A stretch of DNA of 64,000 bases from Phytobacter diazotrophicus (GCA_004346725.1 SMDE01000005.1:1-64000); one strand, 5' to 3'; shown: positions 26,973-36,262, counted from the first letter of the stretch. A program made the numbers and translations. The notes: generated by a model from the letters alone, not told the origin.

Positions 26973-28559
26973 TTAGCGTGGATCTTGCATTTTTAACTGG
27001 AAGAAACGCACGGAGTTACGCAATTGTTCGCTTTGCTCAGACATGGAGTGAGCAGCGACAGCGGCCTGTTCCACCAGCGTGGCGTTCTGTTGGGTAACCT
27101 GATCCATCTGGTCGATGGCGACGCTGATTTCACGAATCCCCTGATGCTGCTCGGTCGAGGCAGCGGAAATCTCCGCGACAATATCGGTCACTTTATTAAC
27201 AGAAGTGACGATCTGCTCCATCGCCCGGCTGGCGGTGTCTGCATAACGAGAGCCGTCGGTAATTTTATGGACGGTCCCTTCGATAAGTTGCTTAATTTCT
27301 TTCGCGGCGTTGGCACTTTTTTGCGCCAGAGTACGCACTTCACCGGCGACCACGGCAAAACCTTTACCCTGTTCACCGGCGCGGGCGGCTTCAACGGCGG
27401 CGTTGAGCGCCAGGATGTTGGTCTGGAAAGCAATCCCTTCAATCACAGAAATGATATCGACGATTTTCTGCGAGCTGTCGGAGATTTCATGCATCCGCTT
27501 GAGCATATCGTCCACTTCTTTTCCGCCTTTTACGGCGGTCTGTGACGTTTCGCGCGCCAGTTCGCTGGCCCGGCGGGCGTTGTCGGCGTTGCTTTTTACA
27601 TTTTCCGTAATCTGCTGCATGTTAGACGAAGTCTGCACCAGTGAGGCGGCCTGTTCCTCAGTGCGTTGAGACAGGTCGTTGTTACCCTGAGAAATTTCAC
27701 TGGCGGCAAGGGAGATAGCTTCGCTGCCATGAATGATGCCATCGATAATATCGGCCAGTTTGCTATTCATAAACTTGATGGTTGCCAGCAGACTCTGGGT
27801 GTCGTTGTCTTTCAGTTTGACGTCGGCTTTCAGATTACCCGAGGCAATTTCATTCATGATCTCCACGGCGTAAGCAGGCTCGCCGCCCAACTGGCGAGAG
27901 AGGCTACGGGAGATAACCAGGGCGATGAACCCGGTGGCAATCAGTGCCAGTAGCAACAACCCACAGAAAGTGTAGAGCGCTTTGTCGTAGCCGGACTGCG
28001 CAATCGCACCCGCTTCTTCACCGCTGGCCACTTCTTTGTCCACCAGGGTAGCAAGGTCTTTCATCAACTGGGTACGGTATTTGGACGACACCGCGCCGCT
28101 GATTTTGGATGCTTCCTCAAGTCTGCCCGCGCTAACAGCCTCGATAACTTTGGCGTTAACGTCGACGAAATTACGGAAGTTGTCGACAACGGTATTAAAC
28201 AGTGTGCGTGTATCTTCCGGTGCGTCGGCGGAAATTTTAGCAAACTGGCGCTGGGCATTTAAAAATGTCGCCTGGTTTTGCAGTAGTTCGCCACGATGTT
28301 GCTCCCGCTCGGCAGGTGTGACGGAACCGATATACTGAATTTGCTGTAAGCGCATTTCTGATAATACGCCACGCATTTCCAGGGTATATCTGACGCCCGG
28401 CATGCGATTATCGCGGAATTTATCAATATGGGATTTACTGATGTGCAACTGATAAATGGAGACAATACCAAGTACTAACATCATCGCTATAAGAATGGAA
28501 AAGCCAGTGAGCAATTTTGCTAATACAGATGCCTGAGAAAATTTTTTCATAGTGATCAT
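26973..28559 (-). CDS. Methyl-accepting chemotaxis protein (4HB type)
   Basis: A 528-residue transmembrane chemoreceptor. Membrane helices are at about residues 14-35 and 192-215, enclosing a four-helix-bundle periplasmic sensor of about 155 residues. HAMP follows. The signalling tip IEGIAFQTNILALNAAVEAA is canonical (near residue 380). There is no NWETF-type tail at the C-terminus. Two in-frame ATGs (28559, 28550) lie close together and neither has a clear ribosome site. It is separate from the nif cluster by the EAL-HDOD gene. Ligand unknown. Confidence 0.92.
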   Translation of the reverse strand: MITMKKFSQASVLAKLLTGFSILIAMMLVLGIVSIYQLHISKSHIDKFRDNRMPGVRYTLEMRGVLSEMRLQQIQYIGSVTPAEREQHRGELLQNQATFLNAQRQFAKISADAPEDTRTLFNTVVDNFRNFVDVNAKVIEAVSAGRLEEASKISGAVSSKYRTQLMKDLATLVDKEVASGEEAGAIAQSGYDKALYTFCGLLLLALIATGFIALVISRSLSRQLGGEPAYAVEIMNEIASGNLKADVKLKDNDTQSLLATIKFMNSKLADIIDGIIHGSEAISLAASEISQGNNDLSQRTEEQAASLVQTSSNMQQITENVKSNADNARRASELARETSQTAVKGGKEVDDMLKRMHEISDSSQKIVDIISVIEGIAFQTNILALNAAVEAARAGEQGKGFAVVAGEVRTLAQKSANAAKEIKQLIEGTVHKITDGSRYADTASRAMEQIVTSVNKVTDIVAEISAASTEQHQGIREISVAIDQMDQVTQQNATLVEQAAVAAHSMSEQSEQLRNSVRFFQLKMQDPR

Positions 28560-28817
28560 TTTTTTAATGAAAGGTATTACCTATATCGGTAATAAACGCG
28601 AAAATATTGATTATTTTTAATTGATCTCAATCACATATTTTTTATTTTACTGAGATGGAATAGGGGGTGGTTAAAAAACAGGCTCTGGCCGAAACAGTAT
28701 GAATGTTAAAAGTGTAAATAAAATGAAAAGAATATGTTTATTTAAAAACTGAAATAATGTTTCACCCATAAATAATTTAGCAGTGAAAATAACCACCGAA
28801 GGAATGGTTTCAGTTAT
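28560..28817. other. AT-rich intergenic region
   Basis: No open frame is supported. Near 28787-28812 a short stem (AACCA/TGGTT) followed by ATTTT on the minus strand probably ends the EAL-HDOD transcript. The rest presumably holds the chemoreceptor promoter; no box was clear enough to assign. Confidence 0.4.
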
Positions 28818-30056
28818 TTATTTTGCAAAACTCACTGGCAACTCATCGGCCCATTTTGTCGCTTTATTCATCATCTCGGTCACTGCTGCTTCTGGTAGCC
28901 CTATATCCTGCGCCATATCGCTGGCTTCTTCCCACATGCGTTGCTCGTAGAGCATAGCAAGGCAAACATACTGATAAAGCACGCCGTTTTGGTGCTGCAG
29001 AGCCATGATCACCTCTTGTGAAACCGCAATTTGCGCCATGAGATCTTCCAGCGGCATTTCGAGGATCACATCCAGTAACGAAAATAGCCCAACCATAAAA
29101 GCTTCATTGGATAACGGGTGAGAGGGGGTTCGGGCCGCAGCCAGTTCGCAGAATTTGGCGCGAATCAGACTTAAATAATAGATTTCGGTAGTCTTGACGG
29201 TTTCGAATGAAGTTAAACAGGCGACCAGTACAAAGCGACGCAGTTCATTAATCCCGAGATAAAGCACAATATCTTTCAACGATTGGTTGCGTAAACCTGA
29301 AATACCCCTTTTGTTATAAAGGATATTTTGTGCGTAACGCATAATTTTGAAAGACAACGACACATCGCGTTTAAGTAGATCTTCGATGCGATTCAAATCT
29401 GGCGATTCGACGTTTACTTCGTGCATGAGCTTTAAGGCAAATGCGCGGTTGTGTAACAATTTGTTTCTTTTATGTACTACGGGTTTGCTGAAAAAATAGC
29501 CCTGAAAGAGGTGGAAACCCATTTTTTTATAGGCTTCAAACTCATCATAACTTTCCACCTTTTCGGCAAGAAAAACTGCATGACGTAGCATCTCGCGCTT
29601 ATTGCCTATATAAGCAGCAATTTCTTCACGCGTATTTTTCTGAATATCGAATTTAATAATATTAATATAGGGAATAAACGCATCCCATTCGCTACTCAGC
29701 GAAAAATCATCCAGGGCAATACGAAAACCCTGGGTTTGCATCCGTTTTACGGTTTCAAGCAAGCGATGGTCGGGGCTGGCGGTTTCGAGAATTTCAATGA
29801 TGACACGGTCTTTGGGCAGGGTTTCGGCGAGGCCATCCACCAATAATTGATGCGGAAAATTAACGTAAACGGAATTGTTCTCATCTTTGCGGCCCACTGG
29901 CGCGCCAAAAAACTGTTCTTCAATCAGTTGCGTGGTTGCCTGTTCCGATGAAACATCAGGGAAACGGTTTACCATGCTATCCCTGAAAAGCAGTTCATAA
30001 CCGACAGTGTTTAATTTGTTATCAAAAATTGCCTGTCTGGCCACAAAAGAAAACAT
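28818..30056 (-). CDS. EAL-HDOD signalling protein
   Basis: A 412-residue protein of the YuxH/CdgJ group. An EAL-like domain covers residues 1-200, with YELLFRDS in place of the EAL motif. Several catalytic-type residues survive: Glu in IIEILET, the Asp pair in IALDDFSL, Lys in IIKFDIQ and the QGYFFSKP end. The loop after DDF lacks the usual GTG. An HDOD domain fills residues 210-400. It may bind or weakly hydrolyse cyclic-di-GMP. It lies directly downstream of the nifBQ operon on the same strand, with its own 190-bp leader. Confidence 0.88.
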   Translation of the reverse strand: MFSFVARQAIFDNKLNTVGYELLFRDSMVNRFPDVSSEQATTQLIEEQFFGAPVGRKDENNSVYVNFPHQLLVDGLAETLPKDRVIIEILETASPDHRLLETVKRMQTQGFRIALDDFSLSSEWDAFIPYINIIKFDIQKNTREEIAAYIGNKREMLRHAVFLAEKVESYDEFEAYKKMGFHLFQGYFFSKPVVHKRNKLLHNRAFALKLMHEVNVESPDLNRIEDLLKRDVSLSFKIMRYAQNILYNKRGISGLRNQSLKDIVLYLGINELRRFVLVACLTSFETVKTTEIYYLSLIRAKFCELAAARTPSHPLSNEAFMVGLFSLLDVILEMPLEDLMAQIAVSQEVIMALQHQNGVLYQYVCLAMLYEQRMWEEASDMAQDIGLPEAAVTEMMNKATKWADELPVSFAK

Positions 30057-30220
30057 TCATTACCTCACAAATCCGTACGCCTCACATCATTCTCGATAAT
30101 ACAAGGTACATTAACGCCGCAGGTAAATGAACACGCTTGCTTAGCAAAAACTCCCTTATGATTATTAAAAATATAGGCATAAGTACGTGATTTAACAATT
30201 TGTGAAAGGTAAAGAATTGA

Positions 30221-30242
30221 GGCCCTGCATGGGGGCAGGGCC
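30221..30242 (-). terminator. Terminator of the nifBQ operon
   Basis: An 8-bp stem (GGCCCTGC at 30221-30228, GCAGGGCC at 30235-30242) with a 6-nt loop. On the minus strand it follows the nifQ stop by seven bases and runs into TCAATTCTTT. Confidence 0.75.
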
Positions 30243-30249
30243 AAGAGGG

Positions 30250-30753
30250 TTAATACGCATCGAAACAGAGCTGCCGTTCGCAACAGGCGTCGCAACTGGG
30301 CGAGCGACAAATGAGCTCTCCTTCTGTCTGTAAACAGCGCTGCCGATAGAAAAACTTCTTCCAGCGCATATTTTCACTGTTCATCTCCACCAGTTGCGGA
30401 AAGCAGTCGGTCATCAGTTCGCGCAATTCCTCACGCGAACTCAGCCCGAGATCCTGCCACAGATGGTTGAATGCCAGCGACACACTGGCAATGATCTGAT
30501 GCATCGGCTCTGCTCCCGGCAACATATGGCATGCCAGCCAGTCGGCCAGTTGCGTTCGTTCCTCTTTACGGCTGGCGATCAGCTCCGACATCAACGTACG
30601 CCGCAAAACCACATCCGACGACGCGGTATTGTGCGCGCTGAGCGCCAGCCAGTGATCGTCGGAAAGTCCCATCTGCAAGGGGTAACAACCTTCACCCTGC
30701 GCATAGAGCTGTACCAGGCGATCAAGCCAGTAGTGCCGCGCGATGGGGGTCAT
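30250..30753 (-). CDS. nifQ: NifQ, molybdenum donor for FeMo-co
   Basis: A 167-residue NifQ. The C-terminus has the diagnostic cysteine pattern C-x4-C-x2-C-x5-C (CRSPSCDACCERQLC), which holds a Mo-Fe-S cluster. It delivers molybdenum to NifEN/NifH for FeMo-co synthesis. The start ATG at 30753 overlaps the nifB stop (ATGA); the frame extends 29 codons further upstream inside nifB but without reason. It is the second gene of the nifBQ operon. Confidence 0.95.
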   Translation of the reverse strand: MTPIARHYWLDRLVQLYAQGEGCYPLQMGLSDDHWLALSAHNTASSDVVLRRTLMSELIASRKEERTQLADWLACHMLPGAEPMHQIIASVSLAFNHLWQDLGLSSREELRELMTDCFPQLVEMNSENMRWKKFFYRQRCLQTEGELICRSPSCDACCERQLCFDAY

Positions 30754-32150
30754 GCCACCCCCTTGTGACAATCGGCTTGTTGCCACTGTTGACGCGCCTT
30801 TTCCCACCAGCGCGCAAGCGCCGGAAGGACCGGTTGCCACGCGTCATCAACGCAAGGCTCAATACCCTGTGCCTCCAGTTGCTGCCAGGGACCGTAGCCA
30901 ATACGTGAGCAAAAAACGGCTTTTACATCCGCCAGCAGCGCCATGATCGCCGCCATACGTGCTTCACTGTCCTGGGGTTCACATTCGTCGCTTCCCTGGC
31001 AGTATTTGGGGGTAAAACGCTCATTCACCAGAACAACGCCCGCAGCGGAAAGACTGTAGATACGAAAACGATCCGCATGACCAAAATGACAGTCAATCAC
31101 GTCTCCCCGCGTGGAGGCGACCGCGACCAGGCAGGCATCCGCTTCGTCTGACTCCCCCTGCGTGGCGATACTGGCGTGTAGCCTGGCGCGTTTTTGTAAT
31201 GTCGGCAGCCAGGGTTGGGGCGCCGTTTCTGTCGGCGTAAACAGAAATTGCTGGCTGCGATCTTCGCCCAGCATACCTATCGCATCCGCGCGGCACTGCT
31301 GGCAGTGGGTCATTTGCGGCATCACCTCGCCACACTGCTCGCGAGTGGCGGCAAGCATCGCCGCATCCGGCTCAGGTTGACCGTTGAGGCCAAAAACGGT
31401 GCCATGCTCTGGTCGGGCAATCAGCGGCATAATGTTATGAATAAAGGCACCGTATTGCTGCAATGTCCGGCTGACATCCACCAGAGAATGATCGTTGATA
31501 CCGGGTATCAGCACCGAGTTGATCTTCACGAGCACACCTTTTTCCGTCAGTCTGCGCACCCCTTCAAGCTGGCGGGCCACGAGGATCTTTCCGGCTTCGC
31601 GACCGCTGTAACGCTCACCGTCCAGCCACAGCCAGGCATAGATTTGCGCGGCAATATCAGGATCGAGGGTGTTAATGGTCACGGTGACGTGGTCAACGCC
31701 GACCTCCAGCAACCGGTCAACGGCATCGGGCAGCATCAGGCCGTTCGTCGACAGACACAGCTTCAAATCCGGTAGCTGTTCACGGATCAGTTCCAGTGTT
31801 TTGAAGGAGCGACCAATGTTCGCCAGCGGGTCACCGGGACCGGCGATCCCCACCACCGACAGTTGAGGAATTGCCGTCGCGACCTGGCGTACTTTCGCCA
31901 CTGCCTGTTCGGGGGTCAGCAACGACGAGGAGACGCCGGGGCGGGATTCATTACTGCAATCGAATTTTCGGTTGCAGTAGTTACACTGCAAATTGCAGGC
32001 AGGGGCGACCGGCAGGTGCATGCGGGCGAAACGGTGATGACCGCTACGGGAGTAGCAGGGGTGTGATGCCACTTTGTTGGCGATAAAATCAGTTAAGGGT
32101 TCACCAGGCGCCTGGCAACCCATGCCAGTAGCGGAAGAGCAGGAAGTCAT
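30750..32150 (-). CDS. nifB: NifB, FeMo-co precursor (NifB-co) synthase
   Basis: A 466-residue radical-SAM protein. The CxxxCxxC cluster motif is C52, C56, C59 (CNLQCNYC). The SAM-binding GPGDPL segment follows. The C-terminal 110 residues form a NifX-like domain (CLVAVASTRGDVIDCHFGHAD, shortened: IDCHFGHAD). It inserts a carbide and builds the 8Fe core of FeMo-co. The start ATG at 32150 follows TTAAGGAGC. It has its own sigma-54 promoter and NifA site upstream. Confidence 0.97.
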   Translation of the reverse strand: MTSCSSATGMGCQAPGEPLTDFIANKVASHPCYSRSGHHRFARMHLPVAPACNLQCNYCNRKFDCSNESRPGVSSSLLTPEQAVAKVRQVATAIPQLSVVGIAGPGDPLANIGRSFKTLELIREQLPDLKLCLSTNGLMLPDAVDRLLEVGVDHVTVTINTLDPDIAAQIYAWLWLDGERYSGREAGKILVARQLEGVRRLTEKGVLVKINSVLIPGINDHSLVDVSRTLQQYGAFIHNIMPLIARPEHGTVFGLNGQPEPDAAMLAATREQCGEVMPQMTHCQQCRADAIGMLGEDRSQQFLFTPTETAPQPWLPTLQKRARLHASIATQGESDEADACLVAVASTRGDVIDCHFGHADRFRIYSLSAAGVVLVNERFTPKYCQGSDECEPQDSEARMAAIMALLADVKAVFCSRIGYGPWQQLEAQGIEPCVDDAWQPVLPALARWWEKARQQWQQADCHKGVA

Positions 32151-32186
32151 GATCGCTCCTTAATTTGCGTAGTCATGTCTTCCTGC

Positions 32187-32203
32187 TGCAAAACCCGTAC
32201 CGC
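32187..32203 (-). promoter_or_regulatory. nifB sigma-54 promoter (-24/-12)
   Basis: On the minus strand the sequence CGGTACGGGTTTTGCA has GG-N10-GC with the -24 GG at 32200-32201 and the -12 GC at 32188-32189. It lies about 40 bases upstream of the nifB start. Confidence 0.85.
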
Positions 32204-32291
32204 TCACATAAAATGTAATTACTTGAAAAATATGACGTTATAAAAGCGTTGTTCGTCGTTGTTTGTCGTAAATGTGGCGTTTGGCTGACAA

Positions 32292-32307
32292 TGTGCTGAA
32301 TGTCACA
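32292..32307 (-). promoter_or_regulatory. NifA upstream activator site for nifB
   Basis: TGT-GCTGAATGTC-ACA fits TGT-N10-ACA exactly. It lies about 125 bases upstream of the predicted transcription start, just after the nifA stop codon. Confidence 0.85.
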
Positions 32308-32317
32308 AAGTGAGCCG

Positions 32318-33889
32318 TCACATCCTGGGCATGCTGATATCCATAATTTGTATCCGATAGGCGACCTGACGGGGCGTCATACCCAGCAGACGCGCCGCTT
32401 TGGCCTGCACCCACCCGGCTTTTTCCAGCGCGGCAATCAGCCGTTGACGTTCATCCAGCGTTTGATCAAGCCAGCTATCCTCTTTTGGCGCGGCGGCGAT
32501 AGCGAGTTTAGGCGTGTTTTCACGGTGGTTAAAGAGCACCACATCGCGGTCGATCAGGCCGTTTTCTGACATCACTGCCGAACGTTCCAGGCAATTTTCC
32601 AGCTCACGCACGTTACCGGGCCAGTTGTAACCCATCAGCAGACGGATGGCGCCATCACTGATGCGCAGCGTACGCCCCTGGTTATGGGCGATTTTGCGCA
32701 CCAGAAAGTGCGCCAGCTCGGCAATGTCCTCCTGACGTTCACGCAGCGGTGGCAGGGAGATGGGCATTACGTTGAGGCGATAATAGAGATCCTCGCGGAA
32801 ATTGCCCATCCGTACCTCTTCTTCCAGATTCCGGTTGGTGGCGGCGATGATACGCACATTGACGCGCAGGGTTTCGTCGCCACCAACGCGCTCCATTTCA
32901 CCCTCCTGCAAAATACGCAGCAGTTTGGCCTGGAACGAGGCGCTGCTTTCGCCAATTTCATCAAGAAACAGTGTGCCGCCATCGGCCAGTTCAAAACGTC
33001 CTTTACGCTGGCGAACCGCGCCGGTGAACGCCCCTTTTTCATGGCCGAACAATTCGCTCTCCAGTAGCGTATCTGGCAGCGCCGCGCAGTTAAATTTCAC
33101 AAAGGGCGCGGCGGCGCGAGGGGAGTTGTGATGAATAGCATTGGCGATAAGTTCTTTACCGGTGCCGCTTTCGCCGCGCACCAGTACCGTGGTATCCCAG
33201 CGCGAAACCTGGCGGATAATGTCCATTGTCTGCTGCATGGCCGGGCTTTTGCCTACCATATTCTCAAAACCGAAGGGGCGAGGAGTGCCACAGTTGCGCT
33301 GGCGTTCGGTCTGGGCAATCGCGGCGCGCGGTGTGGCGGCGGCAGGCGGGGTCATCAGCCGGACTGTCTGTGCGACCAGATTGGCGACGGTTTCCAGAAA
33401 GCGCGTACAGGAAGGAAGCCGCTCCTCCAGACGCGCCATCGGCTGCGCGGCGAGCACGCCAATCGTCTGCGCGCCTGGCCCCATTAAGGGGACGGCGATA
33501 AACGGCAGGTTGTAATCATAGATGCCAAGCCTGTCGAGAAAGCGTTGATCGTCGGCGACACGCGGCAGCACAAGAGATTGTCCCTGGGACAGTACGGCTC
33601 CTACCAGCCCTTCGCCAGGGCGATAGCGAATTTGCGAGCTGCCGGGGATCAGATGTTGGTCTGCCTCCTGCAAGGCTTCAATACTCAGAATTTCCTGCTG
33701 GTTGTCATACAGACACAGCATGCCGTGTTGCATAAACGCGTCATTATGCAGAACACACAGCACCTCCTGCAGCGTCTGGCTTATCTCGGTTGCGCGACTC
33801 AACACCACGCTGATGCGCTGCATGGCGGTAAATTGCTGTGAGAGATCAAAACGCCAGACGGTGGTGCCCGACTCGGGTCGCTGGGTCAT
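32318..33889 (-). CDS. nifA: NifA, sigma-54-dependent nif activator
   Basis: A 523-residue enhancer-binding protein very close to Klebsiella NifA. An N-terminal GAF domain covers about residues 35-175. The AAA+ domain has Walker A GESGTGKE (239-246), the sigma-54 contact loop GAFTGA (286-291) and Walker B GGTLFLDE (304-311). The C-terminal helix-turn-helix ends at residue 523 (KAARLLGMTPRQVAYRIQ). It activates all nif operons at TGT-N10-ACA sites. The linker has no oxygen-sensing Cys motif, so oxygen control goes through NifL. Its start overlaps the nifL stop (ATGA). Confidence 0.97.
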   Translation of the reverse strand: MTQRPESGTTVWRFDLSQQFTAMQRISVVLSRATEISQTLQEVLCVLHNDAFMQHGMLCLYDNQQEILSIEALQEADQHLIPGSSQIRYRPGEGLVGAVLSQGQSLVLPRVADDQRFLDRLGIYDYNLPFIAVPLMGPGAQTIGVLAAQPMARLEERLPSCTRFLETVANLVAQTVRLMTPPAAATPRAAIAQTERQRNCGTPRPFGFENMVGKSPAMQQTMDIIRQVSRWDTTVLVRGESGTGKELIANAIHHNSPRAAAPFVKFNCAALPDTLLESELFGHEKGAFTGAVRQRKGRFELADGGTLFLDEIGESSASFQAKLLRILQEGEMERVGGDETLRVNVRIIAATNRNLEEEVRMGNFREDLYYRLNVMPISLPPLRERQEDIAELAHFLVRKIAHNQGRTLRISDGAIRLLMGYNWPGNVRELENCLERSAVMSENGLIDRDVVLFNHRENTPKLAIAAAPKEDSWLDQTLDERQRLIAALEKAGWVQAKAARLLGMTPRQVAYRIQIMDISMPRM

Positions 33890-35373
33890 CGTGGGCCTCC
33901 GGTCAGTGAATGAAATAACGGGAATCGCAGGGTCAGGCAGGTACCGCCTTCAGGGCGGGTAGTTAGTTCTATTGCGCCGCGATGATGGGCAACCAGGGTT
34001 TGAATCAACCGCAGCTCCATCCCTTTGCCGGGGGCGTTCAGGGCATCGGGGGAGTGGGCGTATCGCACATGGATGAGCGGCACATTATCTGTCAGCCAAA
34101 TGGACAGCCAACCATCCTCTTCACGGGCGTAAAGCTGGGTATGCAGCGCTCTGTCCGGTAGCGCGGCGGCGAGGGCCAGCGTACGGTCCAGCCACAAACT
34201 GAGACAGGCAAGGATCTGCGTGCGCTGACCAAACCCCGCCAGATGCGGAGAGGCCATTTCAACGTGCAGATTTTCGCCATTGTTATAGCGGGTATGGTAA
34301 AGGGCGCGCAGGTCGTCAAACAGCGGTTGCAGAGGCCACAGCGCGCTCTCTTCCAGATCGAGAGAAGGGCGGCAGCGTTGCAGGCGGGCCAGCGCCTCCT
34401 CCCCCTCGCGCCACGCGGCATCCAGCGCCACGTTATGGTTATCTTCACCGTTGAGACGTCGCGCCGCCGCCAGCATATTGATGGGGCAGTTTAGCTGAAC
34501 CAGCGCGGCATCCAACGATTCACGGATCGCGGCCAGCAGCTTCCCGGTGGTCATCTCCTGTTTGAGACGATCGAGACGGCCCTGTTCGGCCTGTTGCTGT
34601 TGCTGGGTGCAGTCGGTTATCACCACCAGGGTGCGGGGCAGCGCGGTATCAATAAAGTAGCGGCTGGCTTCTTCGCTCACCCCCGGCAAGGTCCAGCAGG
34701 TGACAGAGAGCCAGCGCACGGCGCCGCGCAGCACCACAGGCAGTATTTGCCCGGCATAGAGATCGCTTTTGCGCCGGGAGAAATCCAGTTCGGTGAGCAG
34801 CTCCTTGCCACCGCAGTCGGCACAGAAGGTTTTGTAGGCGAGGTTGTCCATGACCACCTGGTCCTGCTCGTTGACCACCACCACGGCGGCAGGAATGTTG
34901 TTCAGCACCGCCTCGCTCATGGTGGTGTGATTGCGCAATCGCTGTTCGAGCGCATAGCTGGCGCTGATATCACGTTGCATGGCGAGGTAGTGTTCCAGTT
35001 CGCCCTGTTTGTTGACGACCGGGGTGATATCGACCTCAGCCAGATAAAGGCTGCCATCCCGACGGCGATTGATGAGCTGACCGCGCCAGGGCATCTGTTG
35101 CAGCAGCGTTTGCCACAGTTCCTGATAAATGCTGCGCGGCGTCTGTTGGCTTGCCAGTATGCGATGGTTCTGGTTGAGCAGCTCTTCCAGGCTATAACCG
35201 GTCTGGCGACAAAAGGCCGGATTAGCGTACAGAATCCTCGCGTCCGGGTCGGTCAGCGAAATCGCGATCGGAGCCTGTTCAACCATCGTGGAAAACAGTC
35301 CGGGATGTTGAAGTGAGAGGTTGCCCGCAATGTGCTGCGGTGCGCTGGTCTCCAGCATCATATTAAAGGTCAT
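33886..35373 (-). CDS. nifL: NifL, redox and nitrogen-sensing anti-activator
   Basis: A 495-residue flavoprotein. The first PAS domain (about residues 20-140, with NPAFCRQTGYSLEELLNQN region) binds FAD. A second PAS follows (about 145-255). The C-terminal half has the GHKL-like nucleotide-binding segment GKGMELRLIQTLV. It inhibits NifA in oxygen or fixed nitrogen and is relieved through GlnK. The ATG at 35373 has AGGAG six bases upstream and is preferred over GTG 35376. It is co-transcribed with nifA. Confidence 0.97.
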   Translation of the reverse strand: MTFNMMLETSAPQHIAGNLSLQHPGLFSTMVEQAPIAISLTDPDARILYANPAFCRQTGYSLEELLNQNHRILASQQTPRSIYQELWQTLLQQMPWRGQLINRRRDGSLYLAEVDITPVVNKQGELEHYLAMQRDISASYALEQRLRNHTTMSEAVLNNIPAAVVVVNEQDQVVMDNLAYKTFCADCGGKELLTELDFSRRKSDLYAGQILPVVLRGAVRWLSVTCWTLPGVSEEASRYFIDTALPRTLVVITDCTQQQQQAEQGRLDRLKQEMTTGKLLAAIRESLDAALVQLNCPINMLAAARRLNGEDNHNVALDAAWREGEEALARLQRCRPSLDLEESALWPLQPLFDDLRALYHTRYNNGENLHVEMASPHLAGFGQRTQILACLSLWLDRTLALAAALPDRALHTQLYAREEDGWLSIWLTDNVPLIHVRYAHSPDALNAPGKGMELRLIQTLVAHHRGAIELTTRPEGGTCLTLRFPLFHSLTGGPR

Positions 35374-35401
35374 CACACGCTCCTGGTTTCAGGCCCGGCT
35401 G

Positions 35402-35417
35402 TGTCGCATTTACAACA
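35402..35417 (+). promoter_or_regulatory. NifA upstream activator site for nifF
   Basis: TGT-CGCATTTACA-ACA is a full match. It lies some 270 bases before the nifF start of transcription and only about 30 bases from the nifL start, beyond the nifL promoter. A similarly distant site is known for Klebsiella nifF. Confidence 0.75.
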
Positions 35418-35470
35418 TTTTGTGTTGTGAAACGCCCGACATCCGCAGCCCTGATTGGGTGTGATTAACC

Positions 35471-35488
35471 ATGCAAAGAGTGCACCTT
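35471..35488 (-). promoter_or_regulatory. nifLA sigma-54 promoter (-24/-12)
   Basis: The minus strand reads AGGTGCACTCTTTGCAT, giving GG-N10-GC with GG at 35485-35486 and GC at 35473-35474. It is about 100 bases upstream of nifL. In Klebsiella this promoter is switched on by NtrC, not NifA. Confidence 0.85.
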
Positions 35489-35594
35489 TCGAACAGGTAA
35501 CGCGCCGAAACATTGATCCTGATTCGTGTTTTGGCCCTGATTTGGCCCTCAGAGGCCTTCAAAGCAGGTCTGGATAGCGGAGAGAGGACGGCGT

Positions 35595-35634
35595 TTGCAC
35601 AAAAAAGAGTCATTTTTTCACCCATTTCAGTGCA
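35595..35634 (-). promoter_or_regulatory. Possible NtrC-binding region for nifLA
   Basis: TTGCAC (35595-35600) and AGTGCA (35629-35634) are half-sites of the NtrC consensus TGCAC-N7-GTGCA. They lie 135-170 bases upstream of the predicted nifLA start, where NtrC sites occur in Klebsiella. Neither is a full site. Confidence 0.4.
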
Positions 35635-35654
35635 CAGAAGGCCTTAAAAAAACC

Positions 35655-35670
35655 TGGCACAGCCTTCGCA
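35655..35670 (+). promoter_or_regulatory. nifF sigma-54 promoter (-24/-12)
   Basis: TGGCACAGCCTTCGCA matches the consensus; GG at 35656-35657, then 10 bases, then GC at 35668-35669. It lies about 60 bases before the nifF start codon. Confidence 0.88.
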
Positions 35671-35731
35671 ACAGGAGAAGGGATATCCGCCGTTTGCAGG
35701 CGGCCTTATTCTTTCTCAACAGGAGCGCGAC

Positions 35732-36262
35732 ATGGCTAACATTGGTATTTTTTTTGGCAGTGACACGGGAAAAACCCGCAAAATCGCCAAACTGATCCAG
35801 CAAAAACTGGGGGATGTGGCGGATGCGCCGGTAAATATTAACCGCACGTCGCTGGAGACGTTTTTGTCGTACCCGGTGCTGGTTCTCGGTACGCCAACGC
35901 TGGGGGACGGGCAGTTGCCGGGGCTTGCCGCCGGGTGTGAAAATGAATCCTGGGGGGAGTTTATCGATCAACTGGCTGATGCCAATCTGAGCGGTAAAAT
36001 TGTTGCCTTATTTGGGCTTGGCGATCAGCAGGGATATCCGGATAACTTTGCCAGCGCGTTGCGCCCCCTCTATGACGCGGTGGTGGGCAGTGGCGCGCAG
36101 GTTGTCGGTGAGTGGCCAGGCGACGGGTATGATTTTTCCTTTTCCGCCGCACTTGAAGCCGGGAAGTTTGTCGGGTTGGTGCTGGATCAGGATAATCAGT
36201 TTGATTTAACAGAAGAGCGGGTAGCGTCGTGGCTGGAGCAGATTAAGCCGCAGATCCTGTAA
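35732..36262 (+). CDS. nifF: NifF, flavodoxin electron donor to nitrogenase
   Basis: A 176-residue long-chain flavodoxin. The FMN phosphate loop is GSDTGKTRKIA (residues 9-19), and the flavin-stacking loops are TPTLGDGQLPG near 56 and GLGDQQGYPDNF near 95. It takes electrons from NifJ and passes them to NifH in the cytoplasm. It is the only nif gene besides nifJ on the plus strand. The ATG follows AGGAGCG. Confidence 0.96.
   Translation: MANIGIFFGSDTGKTRKIAKLIQQKLGDVADAPVNINRTSLETFLSYPVLVLGTPTLGDGQLPGLAAGCENESWGEFIDQLADANLSGKIVALFGLGDQQGYPDNFASALRPLYDAVVGSGAQVVGEWPGDGYDFSFSAALEAGKFVGLVLDQDNQFDLTEERVASWLEQIKPQIL

Noticed and set aside
32293..32307. Alternative nifB control element TGACA-N10-TGTCA overlapping the NifA site
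   Set aside because: The outer repeat is a by-product of the TGT-N10-ACA site and its flanks; the NifA reading explains position and spacing better.
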